64,000 nt of DNA from Erpetoichthys calabaricus (GCF_900747795.2 NC_041401.2:127523447-127587446); one strand, 5' to 3'. Shown: positions 21,472 to 34,213, numbered from the stretch's first letter. The notes: generated by a model from the letters alone, not told the origin. Made by a program: numbers and translations.

Positions 21472-22222
21472 TCTTTATATATAATCTTCATTTGGATCTT
21501 GATCTTTGTTTGTCCGTGAATTCCACGCATGCGTAGACCACCTTCCAGTTTAGTACGTTGTTGTTACTCACGGATGTCAACAATGTGCCGGAATAACGAA
21601 AGGGGTGGTGGAGGCCTGGTTAGAGAATGAGATTGCCGAAGATAAAAGGTATGTGCCTACATAACATATGAATGAAAGAAAGACAGTGGATAAAATGAAT
21701 GACAACGTAACAGCATGTTCCAGAAATTATTATTGTTACGTTGTAGCCGGCGAGTGCTGCGCGTCTCACAGTTGTACCGTGGCTTGCTCACATGTCAGTG
21801 AAGTGATCCCTTTTATGCTTTAAAGAGCCTGGATACCTATGTGTCCCCCTTTTATAACCATTGCTCCGTGTATATTGCCTTACTCTTTGGATTGCCACAA
21901 AGCAACCTGCGAGATTGGAGAAAGGTTGAGAAGAGATTGTGAAAGGAAACAACAGTGTCGTGAAAACGAGATGGACTGTGAACGGAGAGAAGCAGAAATG
22001 CTCCTACACCACCACATAATTACTATTCGGACAGTGATTCCGAGTAGGCCGTTCCTATCGAATCAATGTCCAAGGGTTTTCTTTTGCAATTTTGTTTTCC
22101 TTATAAAAAATCATAATGCTTTGTGACGAAGGGCCCAGTTCACGACTGGCAGCCGCGTTTAAACAGGGAGCCCTTCATAGACAACTTTAACACGCGCAAC
22201 GTAGTTGGGCGCACATGGCTAG
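21472..22222 (+). mobile_element. Non-autonomous Helitron nested in the LINE
   Basis: It starts TCTTTATATATAATC after a host A. It ends with an imperfect hairpin gcgcaac-gta-gttgggcgc, six bases, then CTAG and a host T. It is 751 bp with no transposase. It splits the L1 between the ORF1/spacer side and the endonuclease. Confidence 0.8.
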
Positions 22223-23071
22223 TTTTAAAATATTAAGATAATAAAATAATGAACCCTGGGAATGGTGTTAAAAAGTGGTCTAGGATGAGCATAGTAAATC
22301 CTAATGCAATAATAGAAATAACAATAAACCAAGGGTATGATGTTAAACAGTCTCCTTTAGGGTAGTAAAAGAAAAAAAAAAAAGAAACCCTACTTTAATT
22401 ACTTCCACACACTCACGTCTATAACTTTAATTAAAACATAAACATATAGCGTCCAAGTAAAGAATAGGATGTATAATTATAATACCCGAATCTTTACAAG
22501 TGGATCAGACAGCAGGTGATAACTGCTTGCCATGCCATGACAGGATACAGCTCATTATTGTCTTTCAAAAGAGTGTCGGGAACAGCTTCTTTAATTCCAT
22601 TTCAGCTTCCTCCTTGCTTGAAAATACGTAATATTGGACATGAACTTCCACTTTCAGTTTGGCGGGATACAAGAGGCTGTATTTGATATTGGCTTTCCGC
22701 AACAGCTGTTTAATGTTGAAGAAGGCTGCCCGTTTTGCAGCTTTTAAAGTTGACAAGTCAGGGAAAATAAAAATGAGATTATTTTCAAATATAATCTCTT
22801 GCTTGTGTCTGAGAAGTGCCATCACATCAAGCTTACATCATAATCGCTGAAAGCGAACAATAAAAGACCTATGTTTAAAGGTATTTGATCTGCATATACG
22901 ATAAGCTGCTGCTATCTCAGTATCTGATTTAGTCATCTCCAATTATTTTAGAGAGTAATTCTACTGCAAATTTCACTGGGTTTGTACTTTCTCGTTTCTC
23001 AGGTAGACCTTCGATTCTAATATTATTCCTTCTGCACCCATCTTCCAGAACTGCAAGTCTGTCTCAGAGTT

Positions 23072-23129
23072 TTTTGCATTCGGAATTCACAGCTGTAGCT
23101 TTTTGCATTCGGAATTCACAGCTGTAGCT
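23072..23129. repeat. Exact 29-bp tandem duplication at the LINE/BEL junction
   Basis: ttttgcattcggaattcaca with gctgtagct is repeated head to tail without change at 23072-23100 and 23101-23129, inside the first L1 ORF1 bases next to the BEL integrase. Confidence 0.9.
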
Positions 23130-23145
23130 GTAGTTTGACTTCGGC

Positions 23146-26100
23146 CTTGATAACAGATCTTATTGTGATAATAGAACAGAATCAACTTGGTGATGTGACT
23201 GTCCTTTGAAAGAATGATGGGGTGTTTTAATTCCTGACTGAGAGAAGACTTCTTCAGTCTTCCACCAACACAAAGAATTCCTCTAATCAAAATGTGGTCA
23301 AGGTAGAAGAGAGGACTCGCGCTTGAAAGAGTATTTTGGTTTTGGAGTGACTTCATTTCTTGACAAAAGGCTTGCTGTTGAATAAGCTTAATAATGACAG
23401 TTTCTGCAGCTCTTTCGCGTTCTTCAGTGGTCACCAGGTCACAGTGATTTTCTTGTTTAGACCCCAGTCTCTTTATTCTTGCAACCACCTTAAGAAGTGT
23501 TGTCCATGAAGAAAACCGACTCAGCCGGCTAAGAATGTCCATGTGTTTGCTGACTCTTGTTGCAAATACCTGAATTGATTTACTTCAGGATCACCCACAA
23601 GTAACTTGGCTAAAAGGTCAGTTGTAGGATTCACTTCTTGCTGCCACAAAAATTTAGGTCCTGACAACCAGATTGACATAGAGATGTCAGAAGCATTAAG
23701 ACCTCTGGAGGCATAGTCGGCAGGGTTTTCTGCTGTGTCAACATAATACCACTGGTTGGGATCTGTGGTTTCCCTTATTAGTTGGATACGATTAGCAACA
23801 AATACACAAAACCTTTGCGCTTCATTGTTGATGTAAGCCAGTACAGCCTTTGAGTCTGTCCAGAAGAATTCTTTATCAACTTTAATCTCTAGTTCAGCCT
23901 TCAACATAACACTCACTGTGGCAGAAACTACAGCAGCTGAAAGTTCCAGTCTTGGAATGCTTGTAATTTTTGTAGGTGCAACTCTTGCTTTAGCCATTAC
24001 AAGAATGCAGTGAACATCACCATTTGTATTCTTATACCTCAGATAAGAACATGCACCATATCCAATACAGCTAGCATCTGAAAAGTGGTGCAGTTCTGTT
24101 CTGACAATTTTGCCAAAGTTTTGTGGGTGATAACATCTCTGTATTATGACTTCTCTTAAACTTTGGATACCATTTCTCCATTCAGCCCACCGTGGGTGTA
24201 GGTGTTCAGGGAGCAGATCATCCCATCCAGTGTTTCTACGGCACAGCTCCTGCAGGATGCACTTTCCATTTAGAGTAAATGGAGCAACAAACCCGAGTGG
24301 ATCATATAGAGAGGCAATGATGGATAGAATGCTGCGGCATGTTGAAGACTGATTTTTTAAAATAACATCATAGCTGAAGATATAATTTCCTATCAACCAT
24401 TGAATACCAAGTACACGGTCTGCTGTTGTATCCAAATTAAGATTAAGAGAATTGGTGGCTGTTGCCCTATCTGAGGGATCTACACAGTAGAGAACTTCTT
24501 TCACATTTGAGTTAAACTTATGAAGATGTTGATCCCCTCTTTTGCACAATTTCTGAGTTTCAACAATCAGTTTCCTAGCTTCTTTAACAGATGAATCACT
24601 GGTCAACCCGCTATCTACATAGAAGTTTTTCTCAATGAATGCCGATGCTAATGGATAATTATCTCTGTGTTGTCGTGCAAGATACTTAAGACCAAAATTC
24701 GCACACCCTGGGGATGATGCTGCACCAAAGAGGTGAACCGCCATCCTATACTCTTGAGGTTCTCTTTCCAAATCTCCGCCCTCCCACCATAGGAACTTCA
24801 GGTAATTACGTAATTCAGGAGAGACAAAGAACTGGTGAAACATTCTTTCAGTGTCACAGGTTATAGCTATGGCTTCCTTTCTGAAGCGACAAAGAACTCC
24901 CGCTAGAGAATTGATCAAGCCCGGGCCTGTCAGCAAAGTGTCATTTAGACACTTAGACACTCTCCCTGGAACTTTGCAGAGCAATCGAACACAACTCGCA
25001 GTTTATCTGGTTTTTTGGGGTGGTACACACCATGATGGGGAATGTACCACTCCGTCTCTCTCTCTGATGCAATAAGGGCTGGCTCAGCATCACCCTTGTT
25101 GATCATTCCCTCCATAAAGTCCTTGTAGTGGTGATGGTACTGTTGGTTGGCTTGTAACTTCCTCCTTAAATGCTGCAGACAAACAGTAGCCAGCTTCTTG
25201 TTTTTTGGTAATGAGGGAGGCTTATTACTTTTGAAAGGGAGGGGTATTTCATAGTGTCCATCTTCCTTCTGTCTGATGTTGTCACTAAGGAACTGTACAA
25301 AGTGGACATCATTTTGGGATACATATTTATTGTCATAGCTCTTCTCATTGAAGTCTGTTTCTAGGATTTTCAGAATGTGAGTGGCTGATGGAGCTGATAT
25401 CTCCTTTGCTGCAATTCGATGTACAAAACTGTGACTTCCTTGTCTATCCAGATGTGGGTTGGATGATCCTATTATGCTCCAGCTGAGCTCAGTTCTTTGT
25501 GCAAATGGTTCATTTTCACTTCCTATGACGAACTCAAGGGGAGCTAGAGCCAACGGACAGTCATACCCGATCAGCAGTCCTACATCGCAGTTTTGGAGAG
25601 GTGGTAATTTGTTTGCCATGTGTCTGAGGTGTGGTCAATGCAGCGCTGTTTTGACAGTTGATATGTAAGACTTATCAACTGGAATGAAGTCTCGAGTATA
25701 GGCAAGCTTTAGTTGGATGTGGTTTTCAGAGTGTAGTCCTCGAACTTGTAAGCCACAGACACTCTTGCTTGCTATAACAGTATCAACAGCTGTCATTGTA
25801 CTAAGTTTCAACTGTACTGGCTGAACATCCATATTTAATTCATAAATCAAATCTTATAAAATAAATGTGGAATCACTCTGAGTATCAAGTAATGCATAGG
25901 TTAGAACCTCTCTCTCTACCTCTTCTACTGATAATATAAGAACTGGGACAATGCTAGAGGTGGCAGACACATGTTGTGTGATCACATGGGACGTTACCCT
26001 GTGGACTTCCTGACTTGCATTGTTTTCTGTAGAAGTGGAACCTGTCATTGATGCCTCCACAAGATATTCAAATTTTTCTTCATGCAGACAGGTAGGATGG

Positions 26101-28708
26101 CGTCGGCCACATGTGCGACAGGTGTGTCACCTTTTGCAATCCTTGCTGGTGTGCCCTTTCCTTAAACATCCAAAACAAAGATGATTTTTATGAATGAAGG
26201 CCTTCTTTTCCTCAGTAGGTTTCACTGCAAAGACAGTGCACATAACAATGCCATGGTTTTCATCACTGCACACAGAGCAGTGTAGTTTGGATTTGGAGTC
26301 TAATGTCTCCACCTTCCTTGGGGTGGTATTAATTGTTTCAGCACTTGCGTTAAGTGTTCTGACTCTTCTTGATGACTTCTCATCTCCTGTTCTGAGGTTC
26401 ATCGTGACAGGGGAGGCTATGGGATTACAGGCTATCTGGGCTTCCTTTTGTATAAATTCCGTGAAGTGAGTAAAGCCTGGATAGTCTCCGGATACATCCG
26501 TTTCCTTTACGACAGCTCGGCTCCACCTGTGTACAATCCACTCGGGCAATTTTTTAAGCAGCTTGTGATTTTCCTCACAATCGTTTAGGATGGACAATCC
26601 TTTAACATAGGGAATAGCTTCAACACAGCTTTGCAGGAAGTCTGCAAACTCTTGAAGTGCTATAGGATCATTTGCACCAATCTTAGGTCACTTCATAAGC
26701 TTGTCTCGAAAGGCCCTTTGTACAATAAATGGGTTTCCATATCTCTCATTAAGGACAGTCCAAGCACTCTTGTACACATCCTCTGAGTTTCTGTAGAAAA
26801 GTCCCTCCACAGCCTTGTAAGCCTCTTCAGCAAGGTCCCTTTTCAAATACAGCATCTTTTCACAAGTTGGAATGGGCTTTCGATCAATAAGTGCAATGAA
26901 TGATGTCTTCCAATCAATAAACTTTAAGGGATCACCAGTAAATGGGGTTGGTTCAGGGATAGAGAGACGGTTTATGGCTAACGAACTTGCAATTGCTTGG
27001 GCAAGACAAACCGATTCTTGAGGTGTGGGCACTTCAGGAGAAGAACATTGAGATTGAAAAGGTACAGCTTCTGGATTTAGCTGAACTCTAGATTCAATGT
27101 TTTGGCACACAGAGTAGGTTCTGTGTTCATCTTGTTCCTCATACTTCTCCAGGTCACCTTCAAGATTGTTGTAAACTCTTACCCGGGCTGCTGCTACTCT
27201 CACTTCTCTAGCTGTGTGTAGTTGCTGGAGCTTTGCCTTTTCCTCCTCCAGCGTTAAATGCATCTCTGCTTCTTTCTGCTAACATTTTTGTCTCATTGAG
27301 CTTCCATTCGCTTTCTAATTTGTGAAGTCTTGCTTGCTAAGCATGAATTTTTTGCATAGCTTTGGCCTGCTCTAATTTGGCTGCAAATTCTGCTTCTGCA
27401 TCTACACGCTGGCTAGAGACTTTGGAGCAGGCTTTTGAGTGGTTGTCTGATTTTTGTGATAACCCTGAGATCACTGTTTCTGTTTTTGTATATTCAAAGA
27501 TAGACCCATACTCATCCTTATTCAGTGCCATACTCACTCTTTCTTTCTCTAGTTGGTCATTATAGGTTTCTTCAACAGTATGAAGTCTTTTACTTACAAG
27601 CTCACAGACTTCCGCAGTCAAGATGACAGAGGCATCCATTTTTTTAACAATTTCCAGAGTAGAAGTGTGGTTGCGTTGAATGGATTCATAATGTTGACAC
27701 ACCCTTTCATGTCTTGTTTGAATGTCTTCTTGTATTTTATTAAGGTCTTCTTGTGAACAGAAAGTTTTCAATTTTGTCCTAATTTCCTTTGCTATTTGCT
27801 TCCAGGAATCAAAAGCCTTGTTGAATGCCTTCTCATGTTTCTTGCTTTCCTGATCATGCAGTTCCTGGCCCTTCTCTGTGAAGCTTCTTTCACGAGAGCT
27901 GGATCTAACTTGTGTTGTCTCTATTGGATTGTCACTATTTTCTGTAGTGGACAACATTTTATAGCCTGGGTAGGTGAGTATTGCGTTCTTTGTGTCTTCA
28001 GTGGGCTGTGAAACAGCAGTAAGTAATCTCAGCCCTCAGTGACACCACTTACACCAGACTCCTACAACTTTTGGACCCTAAAGGATTTTACTAAATTAGA
28101 ATAAAATGAAAGTCATAGGCAAATACACTATGAATACTTAAATAACCCTTTCAGTCTTAAACAGAAGGTGTTTTCACACCTTAGTACAAGCTTAAAGTTA
28201 TGATTTCATAACATAGCATTGAACTTTATCATACCTTCACAGCTATATCTCTCTACTTTGTCTTATACATTTTGATTGTCAACTTTTACCTCAGGAATTA
28301 TAGTTCTTTATCCAAACTTTTACATTTTTACAATAGAATAACTTTTAAATATTGACTTATAATTATTAAAATAAATATAGCACTTGTTAAACTTTTACTT
28401 ATAAAATATTTCAAAGGAAACCATACAATTTACTGAACAGTTTTAACTTAAAGGGTTTAAGAATTTTACAATAACATCATTATAATATAGTCCATGTAGG
28501 TTTAAGTATTTATAAATAAGAATGTTCAAATTTCACTGTCCCTTATCGTCAAGGATTTATCGCTGTATCTGTAGTATCCGCATATATGATGTGCTGTCAG
28601 ACTCGGAACTTGCCTGAGTGCAGGTTATCAGCGGGAAAACTGCTGCTTTTGAGGTGCCAAGCAGCACAAGACGTGAAGGACGTTTCAGATGTACAGTTGA
28701 GTTTTCAC
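23146..28708 (-). mobile_element. BEL/Pao LTR retrotransposon fossil, internal region
   Basis: Element parts, in its own direction: leader (28708 to about 27960), a coiled-coil, Glu/Lys-rich gag-like region (about 27957-26690), a gag zinc knuckle with CFGCLRKGHTSKDC (about 26180-26130), an aspartic-protease region (about 26060-25640), reverse transcriptase (about 25620-24300), an RNase H-like region (about 24100-23700) and the N-terminal zinc-binding part of integrase (about 23540-23146). Order and motifs (protease before RT, the Pao-type polymerase block) place it in BEL/Pao. It is broken, with several breaks, and lacks the end of integrase, where an L1 abuts. It is a fossil of moderate age. 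Confidence 0.85.
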
Positions 28709-29239
28709 TGTAGCAGCCCTTGGTTTCAAAGGAATCGACACGCAGAGAGTCTCAGACTGGTGCGTTTATCTTTATTTATGTCTCAAACTGTGGCTCTTTA
28801 TTGTAGTCGTTATATCGTCACGAGCACCGTGAAAACTATAGACAAAAATATAAACGTACATTTTTTTTTAACATTCTACAAAGGAACAGAACAAATGAAC
28901 AAATTAAACAACATACAATTAATTGCATACCTCACTCCGCTTACCAAGGGGTACAACAAATCTAAAGGTCATCGTTTCAGAGATAGCGTTAGTCCTCACT
29001 GTTTCTTCACACTTCTGGTATTTTACGTTGTTACGTTCCCTACGTGCAGAATGATTTCGCGGTCATTTACAAATAAAATTATTAAAAAATGTTACAACTA
29101 TCGAACTTCAAATGCTGATTCATTTTTTTGGTTAACAATGCATGACAAATTCCTTAATGTCAGCATTAAATGTAAACTATAGTACGCAAGAAAAGCAGTA
29201 TGAACCGGTAAGTACTTGAGGAGCACACTCAAGGTGACA
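28709..29239 (-). mobile_element. 5' LTR of the BEL/Pao fossil
   Basis: It reads TGTCACCTTGAG...GGGCTGCTACA on the - strand (531 bp), with canonical TG/CA ends. The same sequence recurs partially at 17434 and 12960. No matching short target duplication was found beside 17434 and 29239, which fits later rearrangement. Confidence 0.8.
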
Positions 29240-30026
29240 CCTCTGTTTAATAGCCTAACACAAACAACCAAAATAAGCCAACATCTGCAACTAGGTCCAT
29301 CCTTTTTCCCTGCTAGATGAGCCCATGTTACTTTCAATATCCCAGCTTCAAGATCGTTAACGTTTGGGTCTGGAAACATTTCTGGGTTACCTGTCCACAG
29401 GTTAGTGCCCATGAAGATCAAACAGTAAAAGCAGTAGATTTCCCTACAGGCACCTACACCATACTGTGTGACTGGGAAAGTTCAGATTGTCTGTTCCTCC
29501 ACTCATTCAGTGCATCTAAATCACAGTATCCTTTATTGGCCTGGAGAACGTTTACAACACTAACACTAATAAGTTAAAGTTAGTTTCTGAAATATATTTT
29601 TGGCATATAGAGCACTTTAACAGCAATGATCAAACTTATAATGCATTAAATCATAGTTTCACAAACCTGTGCTACTAACTTCCTTTGGCTTTCTTAGAGA
29701 TAGACAGCCAACAGTAAACCTTTAAAATTGTAAGACTGTTCAGTATGCATCTACTTAATTATTCATATACAGTATAAAAGATGATACATGATATTAGCCT
29801 TTTACAGGTAAGCTAGTTCTCTGCACTGTGTGATTGGTCAGGATGAGTCTGTGTGCCCAGTACTGACATTAACAATTGATGCAGCTTACAAACCCACATA
29901 ATCACCTAATGAGATTGAAAATGGTTCTACAAGAAATGTTTCTTTTTGATTATTACACAGTGAAATTACCAGTGTTAAAATAACACAAAGCGAATATGTG
30001 GTGGAAGCTCTTTTTGAGATTATATA
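29240..30026. other. Intergenic, nothing recognised
   Basis: Non-repetitive-looking AT-rich DNA. No gene or family was recognised. Confidence 0.45.
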
Positions 30027-30028
30027 TA

Positions 30029-30954
30029 CAGTGGAACCTCGGTTTGCGAGTAAATTGGTTTATGAGTGTTTTGCAAGACGAGCAAAAATTTTTAATAAAT
30101 TTTGACTTGATAAACGAGCGAGGTCTTGCAGTACGAGTAGTAGGCTACGTATACTCTTTGTCTGCTGAGCGTCATGAGATCACAACTGAGCTGATGGTTC
30201 TTCTCTCTCTCGCTGCGGGATTGTGGGCAATCGTCTCCTGTTCTCCGTCTGAGTCTGCGTGCCTCACTCATAGTAAACATCCGTACAAGCGTATACTGTT
30301 TACTACAGCATTAGCATTGTGACTGTGTGTGTGCGCGCGCGTGTGTGTGTGTATGTGTGTGTGTATGTGTGTGTGCACGCACGCGCTCGTGTGTGTGTGT
30401 GTGTGTGTGCTCACGCGCGCACGTGTGTGCTGTGACGTGCGAGTCCCCGTCTTGCACACTAAAACACAAAGCTGACTCTCAGTACTTTAGCAACACCAGG
30501 TTTATTCAGCTTGAAACAGACACAGCAGTCAGGCAGGGCCCTGCTTACTTATAATGTTCCTTGTATCACCCATCGACAGCAGGCGCTTATAGCATGTCCG
30601 CGATCTTTTCGGATTTGCTTTTACGGCGAACTGCTACAGCACTGGGAGACTGCAATTGCTTTGGGACGCTCTTCCGCGTGTCGTCCCGTTGGGTGGAATC
30701 CCACAAGAGTTTAGAAACTCACTCACACAAGCCATGATTCTTTTCAAAGGTAAAGTGCAGGTTAATTTGTTTTATGTATTTTTACTTTATATTTTGTATT
30801 AATCATTTTTATATGAATAGTTTTGGGTTGTGGAACAAATCATCTGAGTTTCCATTATTTCTTATGGGGAAATTCACTGCTTTGTGCTGCTCAGTACTTT
30901 GGACTACGAGCACGTTTCCAGAACGAATTATGCTTGCAAACCGAGGTTCCGCTG
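30029..30954. mobile_element. TcMar/Tigger-like MITE (926 bp)
   Basis: It begins cagtggaacctcggtttgcg and ends cgcaaaccgaggttccgctg-like inverted sequence (tgcaaaccgaggttccgctg on the + strand). TA flanks it at 30027-30028 and 30955-30956. Subterminal sequence also pairs (gagtaaattggttta / related copy at the right). No transposase is seen; a long GT-rich microsatellite lies in the middle. Confidence 0.75.
30322..30432. repeat. (GT)n/(GC)-interrupted microsatellite
   Basis: About 110 bp of alternating purine-pyrimidine, mainly GT with GCGC blocks, inside the MITE. Such tracts can adopt Z-DNA. Confidence 0.95.
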
Positions 30955-30964
30955 TATATCTATA

Positions 30965-31372
30965 TAGCTCAAAAAATTAAAGGAACACTTTGAAAACACA
31001 TCAGATCTCAATGGGGAAACAAAAATCATGCTGGTTATCTATACTGATATGGACTGGGTACTGTGTTAGGAACGAAAGGATGCAACGTCTTCAAAGACAC
31101 CCTGAAAACCAAAGTGAAAAAATGATGCAACAGGCTAGTCAATTTTGCCGAAATGTCATTGCAGCAACTCAAAATTGTACTCATTAATTTGTATGGCCCC
31201 CACGTGCTTGTATGCATGCCTGACAATGTCGAGGCATACTCCTAATGAGATGACGGATAGTGTCTTGGGGATCTCCTCCCAGATCTGAACCAGGGCATTA
31301 CTGAGATCCTGAACAGTCTGAGGTGCAACCTGGTGGAGTCAGATGGATCGAAACATAATGTCCAAGAGGTGT
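30965..31372. mobile_element. DNA-transposon fragment, family not named
   Basis: ttaaaggaacactttgaaaac...caatggggaaa...atcatgctgg and aactcaaaattgtactcatt...tggcccccacgtgcttgta...agatctgaaccagggcatta belong to a repeat I recognise as common in fish genomes, but I cannot name its superfamily safely. It stops at about 31372, where Helitron-like sequence begins. Confidence 0.5.
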
Positions 31373-32150
31373 TCTATCCATATTACTAACCGAGAATGGT
31401 AAACCGGATATGGACGCAGGGACCTGCCCGTGGACGCAGGAGACATAGTGTGCAGGCGCCACACAAAGCCCCCCCCCCGCCCTAGAGTGAAACGGGAGAG
31501 ACTACGAACCATCTGACATGTCGCAAGCAGGATAAAGCGAGGTCAGAAATAAAAGACAGAGTAGGAAACAAAGTAAAACGTCATAAAGAGGTTAAAGAAC
31601 GGGGCCAAACACATGGAGAGCAGGTTACAGATGATGAAAACTGGAATGCAACAGCTTCAAAAAAACCTAGGCACGAAACACATGCACAGCGAGATACAGA
31701 ATATAAAGGCAGAAAAAACGACAGTTAAACATCCACACCACACAGCGGAGGCAGACCCGGAAGGTGCAGGCGCCTACATCGCGCGTCGGAAGGCACGGAA
31801 AAGTACGAAAGGCAAAGGCACCTACACAGCATGGTAAAACCCGACATAATACAGAAGGCGCAGGCGTTGCCGCCATATTGTGGGTGGCACTACTGCGTAG
31901 TGAAGGCACAGGCATCACCGCCATATTGTGCGTGGCACTACTGCGGAGTGAAGTTAGGAATAATGTGCTGCTTGGGATCGTACAAAACGCTGAACGCGAC
32001 CCACCGTCTGAAACTGCGGAGGCAAAGCAGGCACGGGTTCAAACCGAACAAGCTCGACTGACGGATATACGCCTACAACGCACGTCTCAAACCGCAGAAG
32101 CAGGGCAAGCACGGGTTCAAAACAACGCAAGCTCCTACAACGCGCACACA
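31373..32150 (+). mobile_element. Probable Helitron 5' part
   Basis: TCTATCCATATTACTAACCGAGAATGGTAAACCGG resembles Helitron 5' ends (TC followed by an AT-rich start). The following DNA is unusually GC-rich with repeated motifs (gccgccatattgtg...gtggcactactgc twice; caggcacgggttcaaa twice). No CTRR 3' end was found; it stops against a Tc1 fragment near 32150. Confidence 0.4.
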
Positions 32151-32155
32151 GTCAA

Positions 32156-32640
32156 GATATCAAAGGAGTGGCTTCAGGACAACTCTGTGAATGTCCTTGA
32201 GTGGCCCAGCCAGAGCCCAGACTTGAAATCGATTGAACATCTCTGGAGAGATCTTAAAATGGCTGTGCACCGACGCTTCCCATCCAACCTGATGGAGCTT
32301 GAGAGGTGCTGCAAAGAGGAATGGGTGAAACAAGGATAGGTGTGCCAAGCTTGTGGCATCATATTCAACAAGACTTGAGGCTGTAATTGCTGCCAAAGGT
32401 GCATCAACAAAGTATTGAGCAAAGGCTGTGAATACTTATGTACATGTGATTTCTCAGTTTTTTTATTTTTAATAAATTTGCAAAAACCTCAAGTAAACTT
32501 TTTTCATGTTGTCATTATGGGGTGTTCTGTGCAGAATTCTGATGAAAAAAATGAATTGAATCCATTTTGGAATAAGGCTGTAACATAACAAAAGGTGGAA
32601 AAAGTGATGCGCTGTGAATATTTTCTGGATGCACTGTATT
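32156..32640 (+). mobile_element. Tc1-type transposon, 3' part
   Basis: The frame at 32156-32337 gives NVLEWPSQSPDLKSIEHLWR, the block with the third catalytic acid (Glu in IEHLW) of DD34E transposases, then EEWVKQG. After a frame disruption, recognisable C-terminal codons and a 3' UTR follow to ...tattttctggatgcactgta at 32640. The DNA-binding and first catalytic regions are missing. Confidence 0.8.
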
Positions 32641-33950
32641 TATTAAGCAGAAAGTTCTACACTTCTTGTGCTTTTTTTACAGTACCAAAAACAACTAGCT
32701 GCTGTTTCTAAATAAGTACTATTTTCTCTTGGACATGTATGGCTTTTACAAACTCTTCTTTTTATATTATTGCCTAACTTGGAAGTACTTCTTGTACTGT
32801 TAGCCACTCCAAATCTTTCTGTTTATTTGTTAATTCTCTGTCTATATTTTGTTGCCAAGTCTTCACTGATTGTTCTTCTGTCAAAACTTGAATTTTGACT
32901 CTTTTACCTTCTTTTTCAATGTGTTTAAGGCTTTTTGCATTCCCTTCCTCCCATTTATATTGTCTTAAACATTTAACTATTGTCTTACAGGGCCTGATGC
33001 ATATAACACTGCATAGAATTCACACTAAAACATGGCATACAATCAAAAACAGAAATGTACGTACGCATAAAAAAATGTGGATGCATAAGACTGCGTAAGC
33101 AAAGTTATACAAACTTCCGTTTTATAGATCAAAATCAATGTGAATTTTAATACACATGCACGCGCCTACAGCCCCACCGACTCTTCCCACAATTTTGCAT
33201 ATTTGAATATACAAATCAATATAAATAACTCCTTCTGTTTAGTGTTTTGTTAAAAGACAATGCTAAAAGCAGATGTAAAATGAAGAATTCCATCGAATGC
33301 AAAGTGATGGTCCTATTCAGAGAAGTGGAGGCAAAGAAAACATACTATTTGGTGACTTAGGCATTGGTATGAGCAGCAAAAGGTAATGGATGGAATGGCA
33401 CTAAAAAGTTCAAGTTCAGTAAGTGCCCAAAATAAAAAAAAAGAAGAGGTCAGATGTCAAAGTTGAAGTGAAAAGGTGAGTCACACTCACAGTCCACCAC
33501 CTGAATGTCATACAGAAACATATTTGGGACACTGAGAAGAAAAAAAAAATATACGGACACAGTGAAGAAAATAATGTCTATATCAAGATTAAAGTCAAAA
33601 TGTCTATGTTAATCTTGAAATTTCCAGTTAAATCTCGTAGTGTATTTTGTCATTAAAGTAGAATGTTGTAAACTTCATCTTAAAATTGATGTTTAATTTA
33701 CTAGCTTTTCAAATCTCATCATAACTGAAGTAGCAGGTTAAATACTTTGTATTCTACAGTATGTGTTCCCTGATCCAATCGTTAAACACTACGTGCTGCT
33801 TAAACGGGCTTTCTCTTACACCGCCAGAAGTGTACAGGCAGTGGTCGCCACACAGAATACATTACATTCATATTACAGCTCTCTTAACATATTAGAATAC
33901 TAAGATGTATACATGACATTTTTATGATGAAATGCATTAAAGCAAGTATT
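32641..33950. other. AT-rich stretch, possible remnant of an A-rich element on the - strand
   Basis: The first 350 bp are pyrimidine-rich on the + strand. On the - strand they give lysine/glutamate-rich broken frames like those at 35.0-35.6 kb. The rest shows nothing recognisable. Confidence 0.35.
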
Positions 33951-33954
33951 AAAT

Positions 33955-34213
33955 ATGTGAGGGCACGGTGGTGCAGCCTTGGCAATAAGCTGGCGTTCCA
34001 TCCAAGGATTGTTCCTGCCTCCCAGAAGATGCTTGCTGGGATGCACAAGACCCTGGATGGAATAATTATTGTAGTATCTGGCAAACGTACCAACCCCCAG
34101 TTTAGTTATTACATTCATCCATCCATCCCAGCAAGCATAGCGCACGAGGCAGAAATAATCTCTGGACAAGGCACCAGTTCATCGCTACTGCTTTGCCACC
34201 GTGCCCTCACATG
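33955..34213. repeat. Two truncated SINE copies in inverted orientation (snap-back)
   Basis: tgtgagggcacggtggtgca at the left and its near-complement tttgccaccgtgccctcaca at the right bound 259 bp. Inside, both halves carry the same SINE tail (ccaaggattgttcctgcctc...gatgcttgctgggat on + ; the same on -), meeting near 34115-34130. Both copies lack the central SINE body. Confidence 0.75.

Larger units (their letters stand above)
17946..23145 (-). mobile_element. L1-type LINE (Swimmer/Tx1-like), 5'-truncated and frameshifted
   Basis: Read right to left: an ORF1 C-terminal part (23090-22565; KQEIIFENNLIFIFPD, later LLYPAKLKVEV), a spacer, a nested Helitron (21472-22222), then ORF2. ORF2 begins within the endonuclease (SRIDYFFIDNN...ISNHAPL, 21447 on), passes through RT (SAGPDGYPVEFYKKF, YRPISLL, QTGFIKGR, LYADDMVLYI near 19810) and a C-terminal domain with a Cys/His motif (CERGNQAPASLGHMFWAC, about 18560-18500). 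The 3' UTR and a T-rich (poly(A)) edge lie at 17946-18060. ORF2 is split over at least four frame segments and the N-terminal endonuclease half is missing. The 3' end lies in the BEL LTR and the 5' end abuts the BEL integrase. Confidence 0.85.
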
